Source: Candidatus Woesearchaeota archaeon CG11_big_fil_rev_8_21_14_0_20_43_8 (GTDB taxonomy: Archaea > Nanobdellota > Nanobdellia > Woesearchaeales > CG08-08-20-14). Taken from it: a stretch of DNA of 15,312 nt. Both the position numbers and the translations under genes were made by a program. The stretch covers positions 1-15,312 of the forward strand of contig PCVE01000031.1 of assembly GCA_002762705.1 (NCBI GenBank), read 5' to 3'. Positions 12,853 to 15,312 of the stretch are shown in pieces. The notes below the pieces were generated by a model, which searched no databases, was not told where the DNA came from, and saw only the letters and a program-made list of their open reading frames with translations. The first letter of the stretch is position 1. The number at the start of each line of letters is the position of its first letter.

Positions 12853-15306
12853 TTATTTATTGTTTCCTTTTTTCTTCTTGATGCTTTTCTCTTTTTCAAG
12901 GATCTTCGGCGTCGTCTTCATCACAGTGTCTGGATTCAAAGATATGCTGTCGATTCCACATTCTACGAGGAACGTCGCGAAATCTTCATAATCAGATGGC
13001 GCCTGGCCGCATATCCCGATCTTTCTCTTGTTTTTCTTTGCTGTCGCAATCACTGAGCTGATAAGTCTTTTCACAGCATCGTTCCTTTCGTCATAGAGCC
13101 TCGCGACGATCTCTGAATCTCTGTCAAGACCAAGTGTGAGCTGCGTCAGGTCATTGCTTCCTATCGAGAATCCATCAAATATCTTGCTGAACTGGTCAGC
13201 GAGAATGACATTTGAAGGTATTTCGCACATGACATAAAGCTCTAATTTGTCTTTTCCTTGTTTCAGTCCGTGCTTATTCATCTCTTTGATGACAGCTTTT
13301 CCTTCATCGACAGTCCTGCAGAAAGGAACCATGAGCTTGACATTCGTGAGTCCCATCTCTTCTCTGACCTTCCTAAAAGCCTTGCATTCAAGCGCGAATC
13401 CTTCTTTGTATTTCGGATCGTAATATCTTGATGCTCCTCTCCAGCCAATCATCGGATTGTCTTCAGTAGGTTCGAAATAACTGCCCCCGATCAGGTTCGC
13501 ATATTCATTTGTCTTGAAGTCAGACATCCTGACTATCACGTCTTTTGGATAGAACGCAGCCGCTATCTTCGCGATACCATATGCCAATTGATCGACAAAG
13601 AACTGGCTCTTGTCTTTGTATCCGAAAGTCAATTCATCTATTTTATCCCTGACATCTTTGTCTTTTACCTTATTGAAATGTATAAGTGCCAAAGGATGTA
13701 TCTTGATGAATGAATTGATGATGAATTCTTCTCTTGCGAGCCCGACACCATCATTAGGGATGTAGCTCTGCTCAAAAGCCTGATCTGGATCACCAAGATT
13801 CATCATGATCTTTGTCTTTGGCCTTTCCATCTTCTCGATATTGGTCTTTTTCAAGTCATATTTCAAGAGCCCTTCATAGATCTTCCCTTCTTGCCCTTCA
13901 GCGCAGCAGACTGTCACATTCTTGCTTGATTTTATTTTCTCAGTCGCGTCACCGCATCCGACGACACAAGGGATGCCAAGCTCTCTTGAGATAATCGCCG
14001 CATGACATGTCCTACCTCCTCTGTTCGTGACTATCGCACCTGCTATCTTCATTATAGGTTCCCAGTCTGGATCAGTCATGTCTGTGATAAGCACTTCTCC
14101 AGGTTTGAAGAGGTGGATATTATGAATATCCCGTATGACATGTGCTTTGCCGCTGCCGATCTTCTCACCGACACTTTTTCCGATAGCGATGACCTTGCCT
14201 CGTTCCTTCAATGAATAATTTTCGAGTATCGATTTATCTTTCTGTGAATGGACTGTCTCTGGTCTTGCCTGCACAATAAAAAGCTGGCCGCTGACACCGT
14301 CCTTGGCCCATTCCATATCCATCGGTTTAAGGAATCCAGCTTTCTTGCTGTAATGCTGTTCGATTATGCATGCCCATTTTCCAAGAGTGATTATGTCGCC
14401 GTCACTGATAGCAAATTTTCTTCTGTCTTTATCGGTCACATTCACATTCTTTGTGCTTGATCTGCCGTCATGGCTATAGATCATCTTGATATCTTTCGAA
14501 CCTACTTTTTTTGAGATTATCGCTTTTTTACCTTCTTCGAGAGTAGGCTTAAAGACATAATATTCATCAGGATTCACCGCACCTTGTACCACATTCTCTC
14601 CAAGACCATAAGCTGCATTTATGAAGACGACATCCTTAAATCCGGATTCAGTGTCAATCGAGAACATGACCCCACTCGATGCCTTGTCTGACCTTACCAT
14701 TTTCTGGACCGCAATCGAGAGCCCGATCGAGAAATGATCGAAGTTCTTGTCTTCTCTATATGAAATCGCGCGGTTCGTGAAAAGTGAGGCGAAGCATTTC
14801 TTGCAGGCATGGAGAAGCTCATATTCTCCATGTATGTTCAGATACGATTCCTGCTGGCCAGCGAATGATGCATCCGGTAGATCCTCTGCTGTCGCAGAGC
14901 TTCTGACAGCGACATCTGTGTTCTTGCCATATTGCTTGCATAGTTTCTTGTATGATTCGATGATGGCTTTCTTAAGCTCAAGAGGAAAATCAGCATTCAG
15001 GATCATGTGTCTTGCCGTCTGCCCATGTTTTGCGAGATTCTTCATGTTCTTGGTATCAAGATTCTTGAACATCGCCTGCATCTTTGGTCTGATCTTCGCA
15101 TAATCCAGGAAATGATGATAAGCATAGCTTGTAATCGCAAAACCATTTGGTATTCTCACACCCTGGCTTGTCAGATTCTGGTACATCTCACCTAAAGAGG
15201 CATTCTTGCCGCCCACGAGCCCGACATCGTCGATGCCAACTTCATTGAACCAAAGAATGAACGCTTTTGATTTAAGGGATTTTTTATGATTTTTCAATTT
15301 AAGCAC
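12853..15306 (-). CDS. ppsA: Phosphoenolpyruvate synthase (pyruvate, water dikinase)
   Basis: PpsA converts pyruvate, ATP and water to PEP, AMP and phosphate, feeding gluconeogenesis; in some archaea it can also run toward pyruvate. Up to 817 aa. The N-terminal ATP-grasp domain (about 18-350) holds V-G-G-K-N-A-S-L-G-E-M, D-V-A-V-R-S-S-A-T-A-E-D (131-142) and Q-A-R-P-E-T. The swivelling phosphohistidine domain (about 385-480) has G-G-R-T-C-H435-A-A-I. The C-terminal TIM barrel (about 495-800) has G-S-N-D-L-T-Q-L-T-L-G (716-726) and catalytic C766 in I-C-G-Q-A-P-S. The C-terminus ends in a Lys-rich tail. The start is uncertain: GTG at 15306 overlaps GAGGTG (15304-15309), which is ideally spaced, 6 nt, for a TTG at 15295-15297. 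The frame is also open to the window edge, so an upstream start is possible. Confidence 0.96.
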   Translation of the reverse strand: MLKLKNHKKSLKSKAFILWFNEVGIDDVGLVGGKNASLGEMYQNLTSQGVRIPNGFAITSYAYHHFLDYAKIRPKMQAMFKNLDTKNMKNLAKHGQTARHMILNADFPLELKKAIIESYKKLCKQYGKNTDVAVRSSATAEDLPDASFAGQQESYLNIHGEYELLHACKKCFASLFTNRAISYREDKNFDHFSIGLSIAVQKMVRSDKASSGVMFSIDTESGFKDVVFINAAYGLGENVVQGAVNPDEYYVFKPTLEEGKKAIISKKVGSKDIKMIYSHDGRSSTKNVNVTDKDRRKFAISDGDIITLGKWACIIEQHYSKKAGFLKPMDMEWAKDGVSGQLFIVQARPETVHSQKDKSILENYSLKERGKVIAIGKSVGEKIGSGKAHVIRDIHNIHLFKPGEVLITDMTDPDWEPIMKIAGAIVTNRGGRTCHAAIISRELGIPCVVGCGDATEKIKSSKNVTVCCAEGQEGKIYEGLLKYDLKKTNIEKMERPKTKIMMNLGDPDQAFEQSYIPNDGVGLAREEFIINSFIKIHPLALIHFNKVKDKDVRDKIDELTFGYKDKSQFFVDQLAYGIAKIAAAFYPKDVIVRMSDFKTNEYANLIGGSYFEPTEDNPMIGWRGASRYYDPKYKEGFALECKAFRKVREEMGLTNVKLMVPFCRTVDEGKAVIKEMNKHGLKQGKDKLELYVMCEIPSNVILADQFSKIFDGFSIGSNDLTQLTLGLDRDSEIVARLYDERNDAVKRLISSVIATAKKNKRKIGICGQAPSDYEDFATFLVECGIDSISLNPDTVMKTTPKILEKEKSIKKKKGNNK

Positions 15307-15312
15307 CTCTTT

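Noticed and set aside
12380..12991. 203-codon + strand open frame over GAPDH and the PEP synthase end
   Set aside because: It runs antisense across two conserved enzymes and their intergenic gap; the protein sequence is Phe/Ser-rich and resembles nothing known.
1..15312. CRISPR array, insertion sequence, integrase or att site
   Set aside because: I found no regularly spaced direct repeats, no terminal inverted repeats and no transposase or integrase motif in any frame.

Overview
This 15.3 kb window is densely coding, AT-rich and archaeal. The evidence is an archaeal/eukaryotic-type tyrosyl-tRNA synthetase, a clamp-loader small subunit (RfcS), the archaeal repair factor NreA, a stand-alone PRC-barrel protein, and TATA/BRE promoters that in several places sit about 25 bp before a start codon (leaderless mRNA). 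A bacterial-type (class I) GAPDH, a cysteine-rich surface module of a kind I associate with Woesearchaeota-like proteins, and several orphan proteins make a DPANN-type archaeon likely. That placement is an inference; no rRNA or marker phylogeny is available here.

Layout. (1) 130-1829, + strand: two orphan genes coupled by a 4-bp ATGA overlap. The first ends in two tandem copies of a 59-residue module. They converge on nreA with only 4 bp between the two stop codons, and a 15-bp tandem duplication spans that junction. (2) 1834-4790, - strand: a probable operon tyrS - 204-aa orphan (hydrophobic centre, coiled-coil tail) - nreA. (3) 4862-8151, - strand: rfcS followed, through an ATGA overlap, by a 775-aa coiled-coil protein with a small helical C-terminal domain. 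(4) 8222-9277, - strand: an endonuclease IV-like TIM-barrel protein and a PRC-barrel protein, each with its own TATA box. (5) 9403-11775, + strand: a two-helix membrane protein, then a 672-aa secreted, probably lipid-anchored surface protein with a Cys-rich module and four Ig-like repeats that each carry a C-x5-C pair. (6) 11819-15306, - strand: phosphoenolpyruvate synthase followed by GAPDH, a central carbon pair; the PEP synthase gene reaches the window edge.

Working themes. Genome maintenance recurs: clamp loader, PCNA-linked NreA and an EndoIV-like enzyme, with unknown proteins coupled to them. A second theme is the cell envelope: PRC barrel, two-helix protein and surface lipoprotein. I see no CRISPR array, tRNA, rRNA, insertion sequence or phage gene. 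No stretch over 300 bp lacks a gene. The best candidates for new biology are the orphan pair at 130-1829, the clamp-loader-coupled coiled-coil protein, and the C-x5-C surface repeats. None can be called a system from sequence alone.
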